The notes under the pieces are model-generated. The model searched no databases, was not told where the DNA came from, and saw nothing but the letters and a program-made list of their open reading frames with translations. A stretch of 64,000 nt of DNA from positions 1 through 64,000 of the forward strand of contig CAJWBH010000018.1 in the NCBI GenBank assembly GCA_913019975.1, read 5' to 3'. This DNA comes from Thalassolituus maritimus. GTDB lineage: Bacteria; Pseudomonadota; Gammaproteobacteria; Pseudomonadales; Oceanobacteraceae. Of this stretch, positions 35,421 through 44,466 are shown in pieces. Each line of letters opens with the position of its first letter. Positions within the stretch are counted from its first letter, which is position 1. A program made the position numbers and the translations under genes.

Positions 35421-38201
35421 TTAACGTCCAAACAGCCAGGAAAAGATTGAGCGGAATAACTCAATTATCCTGCTGAAAAAATTCGTCGCCGGGCGCTCAT
35501 CCCGGATGTCGACCACCAGCTGAACACTCTCTGCCCCATCACTGACTTCAATAGTTGCAGTCGCAGGTAGCTGATTCAGCAGATCACGATCCGCCACACC
35601 AGAGAGAACCCCCATCGCACTCAGTGTCATGCCTTCTGGAAGCGTTAAGGCCTCATAAGACAGAAGGTCACCGTCAGCATCGCTCACATAAGTACTGAGG
35701 TCCAACTCGATGTTTTCATTGCGACGGGTAATCTCAATCGCAGGAATATCGGCTATCTGTTCTAGTGCAACATTGGGCGCTTCGATCATCAGACCAACGA
35801 CAATCGGATCATGATCAGATGAACGGTAAGCATCTGGCGCGGCGTAGTTATCAACAGATGAATACGGCTGACCATTGGCTTCGGTCAGATAATCCACCAG
35901 CGAGTCTTCCACCGAATTGATGTGCCAGGCATCGACACTCACCACCTGAGCCAGCAGATCGCTCGTCGCCAGTGCATGATCCAGAGAACCTAACAGGCCC
36001 GAAAAGGTATAGCTGTATGGCTGTTCTTCGGTGGCTGCTTCCGTGTACTTAAGATTGGTAAAACCAGCACTGTAGAAAGCCTGCATCGGGTCTTCCTGGC
36101 TGTAGGCATTCAGATCACCCAGAATCATGACCTGTTCATCGTCAGCAAGAAACTCGACCAGCGCCTGAGCTGCACGAGTACGGTTGATGTTGCAATTACC
36201 CTGACCATCGGCACCTTCGTTAGGCTCGTTACATGCTGAGCCCTTGGACTTCAGGTGGTTAACGGCAAAGGTAATTTCCTGACCATCAACATTAAAGGTC
36301 TGAATAAGCGCAGGACGGTTTTTGGTGTCGTCAAACAGTGGAGTGTTACTTTCATCCAGCGGTGAATTGCTGGAATCAAGGACACGAGCCGCACCGGTAG
36401 GCGATACGCGATCAGCGCGATAAATCAGACCGACGGCAATAGCATCTGTACCTAACCCTGAAGCCGCAGCGTCCGGATTAATAACCGAATATTCATCGCC
36501 CGGCGCCTGAACGGCGTTCAATGCTTCTGTGAGTTCAACGATGGCGCTTTCAGGACCCCAGCCGTCGTTTTCCAGCTCCATCAGACCAATAACATCGGCA
36601 TCCATGGCATCCAGAGCGGCAACGATTTTTGCCGTCTGCATATCGAGTGCGTCCTGAGTCGGTGCGCCACGAGAGGTCGGGAAGCCGCCACCCATGCCAT
36701 CACCATTAAAGAAGTTGAGCACATTCATGCCGACAACAACCAGATTCGCCTGCTCAGACACCTGCGGCGCCAGTGTGCGTGGGTGTGTCGGATCAATGGT
36801 GACGGCCGAAGGAATAACCGTGTAATTATCGCGGAACGCGTTCATCACACCCTGGAATGCAGGGACGGAATAACCGATACGTACCGGGTTATCCGCAGAG
36901 AAACCAGAGGCATCCGGGAAAGGAATATATTCCGGATACGACGCCGACACACCGTCATCAACCAGCAGAGTATCAAGTACACGATTGGGCTCTGCGGCAA
37001 GCGCTTCTGGCGAGCCGGGTAACGCTATCTCAGTGCCCTGAAAATGCAGGCGGGATGACACGGCAAACTGTCCGTAATTTCCGAAGCCATAACCGGTACC
37101 AAACAGGTCACTGATCAACAGCGACTGGTCGCTTTCAACCAGCATACCTTCGACCGCCTCAAATTCTGCCAGATCAGCAACCGGCAGAGTCACTTCAACA
37201 GCAGTTGGAAGCGCATTACCACTTGAGCAGACTGCGATGTCAGAGATATTGCTCAACTGAGTGACATTATTGTACTCACCGACGGTTGCCTGCAGACGTA
37301 CACGATCACCAACAGAGACGTTTTCACTGTAGTTGTATACGAACACACCTTCGGATGTCATCGGGTCAGCGTCAGCTTCGCTATCCGCCTGCTGTAACCA
37401 GAAGCCGCTGTACTGATACGAATAATCGCCGTTCGCCAGAGCGCCGCCCTGAAGGTCTGTTGTAACAATGGCTTCGACAATCACCTGCTGGCCATTTAGC
37501 GGGCTGGCATCATTGGTGATATCTGTAATCAGGCCCTGTATCGCACTGATCGGCGTCGCGGCGTCACCGCACGCACCCAGCGTTGGCTCAGGCTCGCTGC
37601 CGCCACAGCTGTTCGCCTCCCCCGGGGTTGGCAGGTCGGCGACAAATCCTTCGGTCTCCCGCGCACCACCAGAACAACGCTGCAGTGAGTGCTGATCTTT
37701 ATTGCCGCTCATTGCCTCGTTCAATTGAGGCTGACCAGAATTCAGTAATACCAGCAGAGCGTCGTCATCACTGTCGTTAGTGTCGTAAACGACAGCGTCG
37801 ATCAGGCCGTCAGTCGTAATCGGCGTATCATTCGGAAAATCTGAAGCCGGGCGGGAAAAAAGCGCAACCGCATCCGCGCCGTTCTGAATCAGGTTACTGT
37901 CTGGTGACAGATCCAAATCACAGTTACTGACGTTAGTGTCGTCACCGCAAACAACAAAGTAGCCGTCTGCATTGGTTTGAAAGCCATTCAGCGAAATAGA
38001 TTCATAGCTGGCATCATCGCTGCCATTAAACAGAACCAGTGACAGTCCATTGAGTGACTGAGCACCGATGCCGCCATCATACAGCTCAATAAATTCGGCC
38101 GTATCTGTGCTGGGGTTATCAGCATCGGTTTCATTAATAAGAATATCGGCATGAGCGGCGCTCGCAGAGAACATCGCCAGCCAGAGAAGAGAATGTTTCA
38201 T
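35421..38201 (-). CDS. ExeM/NucH-family extracellular endonuclease
   Basis: A 926-residue secreted nuclease. Signal peptide (MKHSLLWLAMFSASAAHA), then a lamin-tail domain (about 19-130), an OB-like region, and an endonuclease/exonuclease/phosphatase domain (about 480-800) with LMELENDGWG, NHLKSKGS, ILGDLNAYSQEDP and SSDHDP. A cadherin/Ig-like repeat (YVSDADGDLLSYEAL) follows. The end is a short amphipathic tail with FSWLFGR, not the Gly-Gly membrane anchor common in ExeM. It likely degrades extracellular DNA as a nutrient source. Confidence 0.9.
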   Translation of the reverse strand: MKHSLLWLAMFSASAAHADILINETDADNPSTDTAEFIELYDGGIGAQSLNGLSLVLFNGSDDASYESISLNGFQTNADGYFVVCGDDTNVSNCDLDLSPDSNLIQNGADAVALFSRPASDFPNDTPITTDGLIDAVVYDTNDSDDDALLVLLNSGQPQLNEAMSGNKDQHSLQRCSGGARETEGFVADLPTPGEANSCGGSEPEPTLGACGDAATPISAIQGLITDITNDASPLNGQQVIVEAIVTTDLQGGALANGDYSYQYSGFWLQQADSEADADPMTSEGVFVYNYSENVSVGDRVRLQATVGEYNNVTQLSNISDIAVCSSGNALPTAVEVTLPVADLAEFEAVEGMLVESDQSLLISDLFGTGYGFGNYGQFAVSSRLHFQGTEIALPGSPEALAAEPNRVLDTLLVDDGVSASYPEYIPFPDASGFSADNPVRIGYSVPAFQGVMNAFRDNYTVIPSAVTIDPTHPRTLAPQVSEQANLVVVGMNVLNFFNGDGMGGGFPTSRGAPTQDALDMQTAKIVAALDAMDADVIGLMELENDGWGPESAIVELTEALNAVQAPGDEYSVINPDAAASGLGTDAIAVGLIYRADRVSPTGAARVLDSSNSPLDESNTPLFDDTKNRPALIQTFNVDGQEITFAVNHLKSKGSACNEPNEGADGQGNCNINRTRAAQALVEFLADDEQVMILGDLNAYSQEDPMQAFYSAGFTNLKYTEAATEEQPYSYTFSGLLGSLDHALATSDLLAQVVSVDAWHINSVEDSLVDYLTEANGQPYSSVDNYAAPDAYRSSDHDPIVVGLMIEAPNVALEQIADIPAIEITRRNENIELDLSTYVSDADGDLLSYEALTLPEGMTLSAMGVLSGVADRDLLNQLPATATIEVSDGAESVQLVVDIRDERPATNFFSRIIELFRSIFSWLFGR

Positions 38202-38347
38202 TACATCACCGTCCGGTAGAAAAACCAGCGGGTATTCAGTCAGAAACAGATGTCAGTGCCGGGTCACTTTTTTTACGGTTTTGCGGCGTATTTATTACCG
38301 TTTATTAAACGTATTTTTTATAAGGTTTCCCGGCAATCAGTAATAGC

Positions 38348-38848
38348 TTAGGAATTTTTCCGATCGAGCCAGCGCTGAACAATTTTACCCGTAGCCGAGC
38401 CCCAACCTTTCAGTTTCTCAACGGGAATAATTTTGTATTCATCCAATTCGTTTTCATCCAGGGTAATGACCCCTTCGGCATAGACATAAAAGCCGATGAT
38501 AATCTGATTGTATTCATGGCCATTAAAGCCTTTGCCATCAAACAATTCGAAACCAATAAACTCCGCTCGTTCACCACGCAGGCCCAACTCCTCTTCGGTT
38601 TCCCGTAGCGCACAGATTTCCGGCGTCTCGCCACGCTCCAGAAAGCCAGTGATAATGCTGTACTTACCCGCAGGCCAGAGCTTGTTGTGTGCTAATACGA
38701 CACCGCCTGGTGTTTCCACGACCACCGCCACGACCGGTGTCGGGTTATCCCAGAAAACAAAGCCGCACTGAACCGAACAGGCACGCCGCTCTTCACCATC
38801 AATGACCTGAACATTAATATCGGCTTTGCATTGCGGGCAATATTTCAT
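38348..38848 (-). CDS. Nudix hydrolase with N-terminal zinc ribbon
   Basis: A 166-residue protein. The zinc ribbon has CPQC and, further on, two more cysteines. The Nudix box reads GFLERGETPEICALRETEEELGL (shown in parts: GFLERGE, then seven residues, then RETEEELGL), complete with the catalytic glutamates. Substrate could be NAD(H) or another nucleotide. The ATG at 38848 follows GGAGGG and overlaps the stop of the G3E GTPase gene (ATGA), so the two are co-translated. Confidence 0.87.
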   Translation of the reverse strand: MKYCPQCKADINVQVIDGEERRACSVQCGFVFWDNPTPVVAVVVETPGGVVLAHNKLWPAGKYSIITGFLERGETPEICALRETEEELGLRGERAEFIGFELFDGKGFNGHEYNQIIIGFYVYAEGVITLDENELDEYKIIPVEKLKGWGSATGKIVQRWLDRKNS

Positions 38849-39837
38849 GATTCCCTCCGACACTTTTTAAGTGAGACTTCCAGAGCGCCGGTATCCGGTG
38901 TCGCCTCGGAAATAATTTCCAGCCGGCTTTCTTCCAGCGCGCGCGTTGGCATCTCCGACAGTACACCATCCCGCCAGTTGAGGACATAATGCCCCTGCTC
39001 TGTGCGGATTAACGCTTTTGCGCGCACCACTTTGTTCTCACCCGACTCCAACTGATCAAACCAGTGGCGCAGAGCATCCAAAGAAAATACCCACTCACCG
39101 GAGATCAACCAACCGCAGGAAAAATGCCCTTCGCCATGACTCTCAAGGCGACGCAGCTCTTCACCCGGCGATAACGCCACCGGCGCACTCGCCTCTTTGC
39201 TGTGGTGATGATGGTGACCACGATCCTTCAGCTGCAGACGGTCAGGGTTTGTTGGCAACGCCAGTAAGCCTACATCGACCTGCCCCTGTACCGTACGCAC
39301 ACTCGCTGCTTTGGCAGGCTTAGCCGACGCCACCAGTGCATCGAATGCGGCAAGATCATCAGGCGAGCAGAGGTCGGTTTTATTGGCAACCAGGACATCA
39401 GCCAATGTGATCTGATCATTAAACGTATCGTTGTCGGTGTAACGCGGGTCTTTAAGGTGGCGAGGGTCTATTAAGCAAAGATTAGCACCTGCCGTCAGTA
39501 GCTCGCGGTAGTCATCGCTGCGCAGTGTTGTCAGCACTTTACGGGGATGACCTAGACCGGTGGGTTCAATCAACAGGACGTCTGGCTTCTCTTTGGCCAG
39601 CAACATATTCAGCCCCATCTGAAACGGCAGCCCCGACACGCAACACAGACAACCACCCGGGACTTCACGTACTACTGCGCCGCTGGCTTCGAGGATGGCG
39701 CCATCGACTCCGACTTCTCCAAACTCATTGACTAACACCGCCCACTTCTCGTTGTCGGGTGATTGCTGCAAAAGGTCCAGAATGGCAGTCGTTTTGCCTA
39801 CGCCCAAAAAACCAGTAATCAGATGTACTCGTGTCAT
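38845..39837 (-). CDS. G3E-family GTPase (CobW/YjiA-like metal chaperone)
   Basis: A 330-residue GTPase. Walker A GFLGVGKTT (residues 9-17), the metal-binding CLCC motif (Cys63, Cys65, Cys66), LLIEPTGLGHP and NKTD are clear. A histidine cluster (HHHHH) precedes the C-terminal CobW_C domain, as in zinc-handling members. The start at 39837 is preferred over 39879. Probable role: zinc or cobalt delivery. It is coupled to a Nudix gene. Confidence 0.88.
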   Translation of the reverse strand: MTRVHLITGFLGVGKTTAILDLLQQSPDNEKWAVLVNEFGEVGVDGAILEASGAVVREVPGGCLCCVSGLPFQMGLNMLLAKEKPDVLLIEPTGLGHPRKVLTTLRSDDYRELLTAGANLCLIDPRHLKDPRYTDNDTFNDQITLADVLVANKTDLCSPDDLAAFDALVASAKPAKAASVRTVQGQVDVGLLALPTNPDRLQLKDRGHHHHHSKEASAPVALSPGEELRRLESHGEGHFSCGWLISGEWVFSLDALRHWFDQLESGENKVVRAKALIRTEQGHYVLNWRDGVLSEMPTRALEESRLEIISEATPDTGALEVSLKKCRRES

Positions 39838-39967
39838 ACCCGTTGCTCTGACCCTAAAAAGATACAGTGTAACACTCAATCACTCTCACGCCCCCGATAA
39901 GCTCACTGGTCAGCCCGGTTTTGTGAGCGCATACTCACAGGCAATGAATTCTGCTGGTGAATGAATC

Positions 39968-40771
39968 ATGCACGAGACCAACATTCTGACTCTGGCGCTA
40001 CGTTTGGCGAAAGAAGCCGGCGACCTGATTGCGAGCCAAAGAAAGTCGCTGTCGCTGACATACAAAAATGGCAATGAACTGGTGACTCAGGCCGACGTCG
40101 CGGCTGACGAGCTGATTACAGCGGCTATTCGGCGGAACTACCCTGATCATCAGATTCTGTCCGAGGAATTAAATCCTGATGAACTGAACAAAGCCGGGCA
40201 GCATGAGCACCTCTGGATCGTCGATCCTATTGATGGCACGGTGAACTTTGCTCATGGTCATCCACAGGTCGCAGTTTCAATTGCTTACTACCACAATGGC
40301 AAAGCGCGTGTGGGTGTCGTACATAATCCGTTTACGAATGAGACCTTTCATGCTCAGGCTGGGAAAGGAGCCCGTCTCAACGATGTACCGGTTCATTGCA
40401 CCGAAAAAGCAGACCTTTCCCGCGCAATAATCGCCACCGGTTTTCCCTACGAGATTGATAACTTAGCCTTGCTCATGCGACGGCTCGAACAGGTTCTTGC
40501 GAATTGCGCTGATATCCGGCGCCTGGGTGCTGCTGCACTGGATATATGCTGGGTAGCCTGCGGACGTCTGGATGGCTACTACGAATCAGTAAAGCCCTGG
40601 GACTTTGCCGCTGCACAACTGATTGCCCGTGAGGCTGGGGCTTCGTTCGGCCATATTCAGCCATTATCTGTAGAGGTAAACCCTCAGCTTTGCGGCGACA
40701 ATATTCTTATTACCGCAGCACCGCTGTTCAATCCGCTGCAAGCTCTTCTTCGTGAGGCAGAGGAGAAATAG
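39968..40771 (+). CDS. Inositol monophosphatase-family protein
   Basis: A 267-residue Mg-dependent phosphatase-fold protein. Metal and active-site motifs are ILSEELNP, WIVDPIDGTVNFAHG and VKPWDFAAAQLIAREAG. It could act on inositol monophosphate, 3'-phosphoadenosine phosphate or a related compound. Its 3' end overlaps the 3' end of the convergent lipase-chaperone gene by 44 bp. Confidence 0.88.
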   Translation: MHETNILTLALRLAKEAGDLIASQRKSLSLTYKNGNELVTQADVAADELITAAIRRNYPDHQILSEELNPDELNKAGQHEHLWIVDPIDGTVNFAHGHPQVAVSIAYYHNGKARVGVVHNPFTNETFHAQAGKGARLNDVPVHCTEKADLSRAIIATGFPYEIDNLALLMRRLEQVLANCADIRRLGAAALDICWVACGRLDGYYESVKPWDFAAAQLIAREAGASFGHIQPLSVEVNPQLCGDNILITAAPLFNPLQALLREAEEK

Positions 40772-41735
40772 CGCTGCTTTCCGGTATTTGTGCAGACCTA
40801 GCCTGTAAGGCTGCATCGATCCGCTTCTGCTCCACCACTGAGAAATTTTCTGCGCGGTAGGCTTCAGCCAACTCATCAAAGTTCTGCTTAGCGGAGTTGC
40901 GTTCAAGGAAGTCATGGTAGTCTGTAAGTCTGGCCTGCCACTGCTGTCGCTCTGCATCCAGAATCGCCAATCGGTCGGCGGCTGCCTCGCCAAACTGTTC
41001 TTTTCGCGCTTGCCAGAGTGCCTCAGGGTCATCGATAGAATCCCGCAGGCTCTGAGACGTTTCAATGGCTCGGGCTTTCTCTCGTGCAACACGAAGGTGA
41101 AGCGGAAGTTCTTTTTCCAGCTGCTGCATAGCTTCTGTATCGCCGCTCTGTGCAAGGCGCATTCTCTCCAGAGAGTAGCGATCCAAAGCCTCATCATCAC
41201 CAAAAAAAGCGGCAATAGTAGCGTCAGCGAAGTACACCCGCCGCAGATCTTCCAGCCATTCCATACGCGCTGTAAGGCCGGCCAGATCGGCACCATTTAT
41301 TTTCCTTCCGCTAACTTCATCGTACCGGGAAATATCATCGAGATACGCAAGATACTTATTCAAAAGATCCAGCGCCTGCTGATCTGCAGGCGCTGGCAAG
41401 GTGCGCATCTCTGCTTCCATAAATTCAGTGATTTCTTCGATACTGAATTCACCCACAGAGCTGAGATAAAAATCCATCCAACGTTTCAGATCGCGATTGA
41501 CCATCAGGGCACCATTCAATACCTGCAACCGCCCATCGGGTGATGCCCCTCTGAACGTTGCGGATTGATTAATGCGAGCATGCATAGGGGTGGCCGCTAT
41601 GGGCTCCCGATAGTCATCTGGCTGCGAGGACAATGGATCTGACTGGCTGATCACAAGATCACCTTGCGGCAGCCAATAAAATCCAGCGACGGTCGCTGAC
41701 AACAGCAGAACGACAACGACTATGCTGGTTTTCAT
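40728..41735 (-). CDS. Lipase-specific foldase (Lif)
   Basis: Inner-membrane-anchored periplasmic chaperone that folds the partner lipase before type II secretion. The 335-residue product has an N-terminal anchor (about 3-20), the Lif-family start region FRGASPDGRLQVLNGALMVN and the WMDFYLSSVGE stretch corresponding to the conserved Lif motif, followed by long charged helices. It starts one base after the lipase stop. The last 44 bp overlap the convergent phosphatase gene. Confidence 0.9.
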   Translation of the reverse strand: MKTSIVVVVLLLSATVAGFYWLPQGDLVISQSDPLSSQPDDYREPIAATPMHARINQSATFRGASPDGRLQVLNGALMVNRDLKRWMDFYLSSVGEFSIEEITEFMEAEMRTLPAPADQQALDLLNKYLAYLDDISRYDEVSGRKINGADLAGLTARMEWLEDLRRVYFADATIAAFFGDDEALDRYSLERMRLAQSGDTEAMQQLEKELPLHLRVAREKARAIETSQSLRDSIDDPEALWQARKEQFGEAAADRLAILDAERQQWQARLTDYHDFLERNSAKQNFDELAEAYRAENFSVVEQKRIDAALQARSAQIPESSAISPLPHEEELAAD

Positions 41736-41736
41736 A

Positions 41737-42672
41737 TTACAGTCCGTCGTTCTTCAAACGGTTGGCGTGTGTACGGAATACCGTCAATGGGTCAGTTTCA
41801 TTCAGGTCATGAATGCCGAGCATCTGATTGACTTCATCCAGATGAGTCATCGCAAAGTCATTGCGAATGACCATACCCAGGTTGCTCGTGCACGGGTCCA
41901 CGAAACCATCGTTAGCGACCCCGTCCGGGAAGAACTGAGAAAATGCTATGGTGATCGGTTCCAGCGGATCCAGAAGGTTGGTTGCTGGTTTCGCCCCTGC
42001 CCAGGAGTAATAACGCACACCGTTATACTCATAATCGCCTTCACCGCACTCGCTGTCAGGAATCCCACCCGGATGCGCCGCGTTGAAGATAACCGATGCC
42101 TCCGTTGTCATAGAGCGGACAGACTCCACCGGCGCTAGTGGCAGATCACTGCCTGAAGCAAAAGAGATAAGTTCAGAAATACCAGAAATAAATACATCGA
42201 AGGCAGTACCGAACACTTCAGAATTATCTGACCATTCAATCAGTGTATCGGCCACTACAGTGCCTTTGTTAACGCCAGAAACAGAGGATACAGACGCAAT
42301 AATGTCAGGTCTTACTGAACCGGCATAACGCGTCGTAGGGCCACCATGACTATGACCAATCAGATTTACTTTTTCTGCGCCCGTAATCGCCAGAATATCT
42401 TCAACCTGATCAATTAACTGCTCTCCACGAACTTCCGGGTAGTTCGTATTTGAAACGGTTGCGACAAAGACTTCTGCACCATCCTGCTGCAGTGTTTCTG
42501 GAATTTTGTACCAGTAATCAACTCCCACCAGCTGTTCAAACCCGAGAAAGCCATGCACAAGCACGATAGGATATTTTGTTTCGGTATAACCGGTATCTAA
42601 GGTTTCTGACATCGCCAGTGCCTGAGAAGACACAGTAACCGCTGCTACCGCGGTAAGCAGATATTTTTTCAT
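41737..42672 (-). CDS. Secreted triacylglycerol lipase (family I.1/I.2-like)
   Basis: A 311-residue extracellular lipase with a signal peptide (about 1-20). The catalytic triad is Ser108 (GHSHGG), Asp255 (NDGFVDP) and His277 (MTHLDEVN). Cys209 and Cys261 probably form the disulfide typical of these lipases. AGGAA lies before the ATG. It is followed immediately by its Lif gene. Secretion should need a type II system, which is not in this window. Confidence 0.93.
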   Translation of the reverse strand: MKKYLLTAVAAVTVSSQALAMSETLDTGYTETKYPIVLVHGFLGFEQLVGVDYWYKIPETLQQDGAEVFVATVSNTNYPEVRGEQLIDQVEDILAITGAEKVNLIGHSHGGPTTRYAGSVRPDIIASVSSVSGVNKGTVVADTLIEWSDNSEVFGTAFDVFISGISELISFASGSDLPLAPVESVRSMTTEASVIFNAAHPGGIPDSECGEGDYEYNGVRYYSWAGAKPATNLLDPLEPITIAFSQFFPDGVANDGFVDPCTSNLGMVIRNDFAMTHLDEVNQMLGIHDLNETDPLTVFRTHANRLKNDGL

Positions 42673-42953
42673 TTCCTGTTCCTCACCCTATTATTTTTTT
42701 TTGGTGCTTTGGCCAGAGCGGGAATGAGTATACGAGCGGTTTTTTATCGAAAAATGCTTTTTTCGGACATAAAAGGATTTATGAAGACAGGGTTACAAAA
42801 GGACTACGGGAATCCGTGCATTATCCGGACAGCCTCATACCTAAGAATGAATTTGGCCAGAAAAAACCGGAAAGATCACCTCAAAAAAGTGTAACCGAAA
42901 AGAGGGGTATAAAAAGAAAGGCAGACTATCCGAAGATAGCCTGCATGGCGTCA

Positions 42954-43988
42954 TCAGGAAAAAAAGCGGTTATTGCTTTCATGCATCGCTTTAGCGTCCG
43001 CCAGGATACGATCAACCAGCTCCTGCACCGTTGGGATGTCTTCAATCAACCCCTGGGTCTGACCAATAAACTGAACACCCTTATCAAGGTCGCCATCAAT
43101 GGTCGCAGCCTGTAAGCGAGGAACGCTGGCACCAAAGTACGCCAGCAGTTTGATTTTATCTAGCATAACTAACATGCCCAGCATGATCTTCCAGACCGGC
43201 TGTTTTACTATCTTTGCCGCTTTCGTCGCTTCGAGGCCCGCCATGATGAGATTCATAGGGCGTTTGGTTTCTTTAATTGAGCGTGGCGTTTTCATTACGC
43301 GAGCCCAGAGGCCATCAAAGTTCTTTGAGTAGATAGTTTCCTGCTCCGACTTTTTAACCACCGTTTCTTTCACGTGATTATGCAGAGGGCTATCAGCGCT
43401 GGTTGCAAAGCGTGAGCCCATCGCCACAGCCTCTGCCCCCAGAGACAGCGCAGCCATCAGGCCACGTGCATCAGCAAAGCCCCCGGTAGCAATGACCGGA
43501 ATATCGACTTTACTGGCAATCGACGGCACCAGAACCAGAGAAGTCACATCACCGCCATGGGCTGCCGCCTCATGGCCAGTGACCAATAAGGCATCCGCAC
43601 CGATGCTTTGGGCTGACAGTGCATGTTTCTCGGAGACAACCGTCGCGATGACTTTGCCGCCGTATTCGTGGGCTTTTTTCACCAACCAGTCACCTTTACC
43701 CAGTGAAAAGTTAATCACTGGCACCTTTTCTTCCAGAGCGATCATGGCGTTTTCTTTGGCGCCAGGCATCAGCAGGGTAACACCCACGCCGAAAGGCTTG
43801 TCCGTCAGCTCACGGATCTCTCGAATAGAAGTTCGGGTTTCTTCCGGAGTCAGTGGACCGCTGGCAAGGATACCTAAGCCGCCCGCATTCGAGACTGCGG
43901 CGACAAGCTGAGGGGTAGAAATCCAGCTCATACCCGGAAGGATCAGGGGAGCTTCGATACCTAAGAGTTCAGTGATACGTGTTTTCAT
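42954..43988 (-). CDS. NAD(P)H-dependent flavin oxidoreductase (nitronate monooxygenase-like)
   Basis: A 344-residue FMN-binding TIM-barrel protein. Family features are APLILPGMSWISTPQLVAAVSNAGGLGILAS (given as PLILPGMSWIST and NAGGLGILAS), DALLVTGHEAAAHGGD and ATGGFADARGLMAALSLGAEAVAMGSRF (seen as GGFADARGL and GAEAVAMGSRF). It may oxidise nitronates or, as an enoyl reductase-like member, act on lipids. GGGAA lies before the ATG. Confidence 0.87.
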   Translation of the reverse strand: MKTRITELLGIEAPLILPGMSWISTPQLVAAVSNAGGLGILASGPLTPEETRTSIREIRELTDKPFGVGVTLLMPGAKENAMIALEEKVPVINFSLGKGDWLVKKAHEYGGKVIATVVSEKHALSAQSIGADALLVTGHEAAAHGGDVTSLVLVPSIASKVDIPVIATGGFADARGLMAALSLGAEAVAMGSRFATSADSPLHNHVKETVVKKSEQETIYSKNFDGLWARVMKTPRSIKETKRPMNLIMAGLEATKAAKIVKQPVWKIMLGMLVMLDKIKLLAYFGASVPRLQAATIDGDLDKGVQFIGQTQGLIEDIPTVQELVDRILADAKAMHESNNRFFS

Positions 43989-44079
43989 GCTGGTTTCCCG
44001 AGATTAGACGGGCAACACTGTATCGACTGGATGGCATTTGTCCATTGCCGAAATGACGCAATTCTTAAGGGAGGGATTT

Positions 44080-44370
44080 TTAGCGGCGACGCTCAGCGTC
44101 CTGAACGAAGTTACGGAACATCTCCTGGCGCTGCTCCGTCGACATATCACGCAACTGCTCAAGGTGACGTTGCCGTTCATTGATATCAGAGCTACCAGCA
44201 CCTGGTGGCATTTCTTGCAGCGCCTGATAGAAGTTATCCAGTGCCTGACGTTGTTCTGGTTGGCTGTTACTCCACTCAACCGACATATCCGGGCGCGCGC
44301 CTGACTGCGGCGGATTGGCCAGAGCCAACGCCGGAAGACACATCAAAACAAGAGTGGAAATTAAACGCAC
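44080..44370 (-). CDS. Small periplasmic protein downstream of CpxRA-like genes
   Basis: A 96-residue protein with a signal peptide (MRLISTLVLMCLPALALA) and a helical, Gln/Arg-rich mature part containing QPEQRQALDNFYQAL and LRDMSTEQRQEMFRNF. The helical repeats recall CpxP/Spy or DUF3106 proteins, but the classical LTxxQ motif is not exact. The start is GTG with AGG upstream. It follows the sensor kinase gene by about 95 bp and could be an envelope-stress accessory factor; this is inference. Confidence 0.65.
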   Translation of the reverse strand: MRLISTLVLMCLPALALANPPQSGARPDMSVEWSNSQPEQRQALDNFYQALQEMPPGAGSSDINERQRHLEQLRDMSTEQRQEMFRNFVQDAERRR

Positions 44371-44466
44371 AAAGACAACCTGCTTATTTTTCTAGACTTG
44401 TATTGTAACGGCAGCCCAACAATTTATTACAGCAGAGACAAGTAAACCCAACGTAAAGAGGCCAAT

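Noticed and set aside
40664-41296. 210-codon frame on the minus strand across lif and the phosphatase gene
   Set aside because: Overlaps two conserved genes in another frame and has cysteine/tryptophan-rich, non-protein-like composition.
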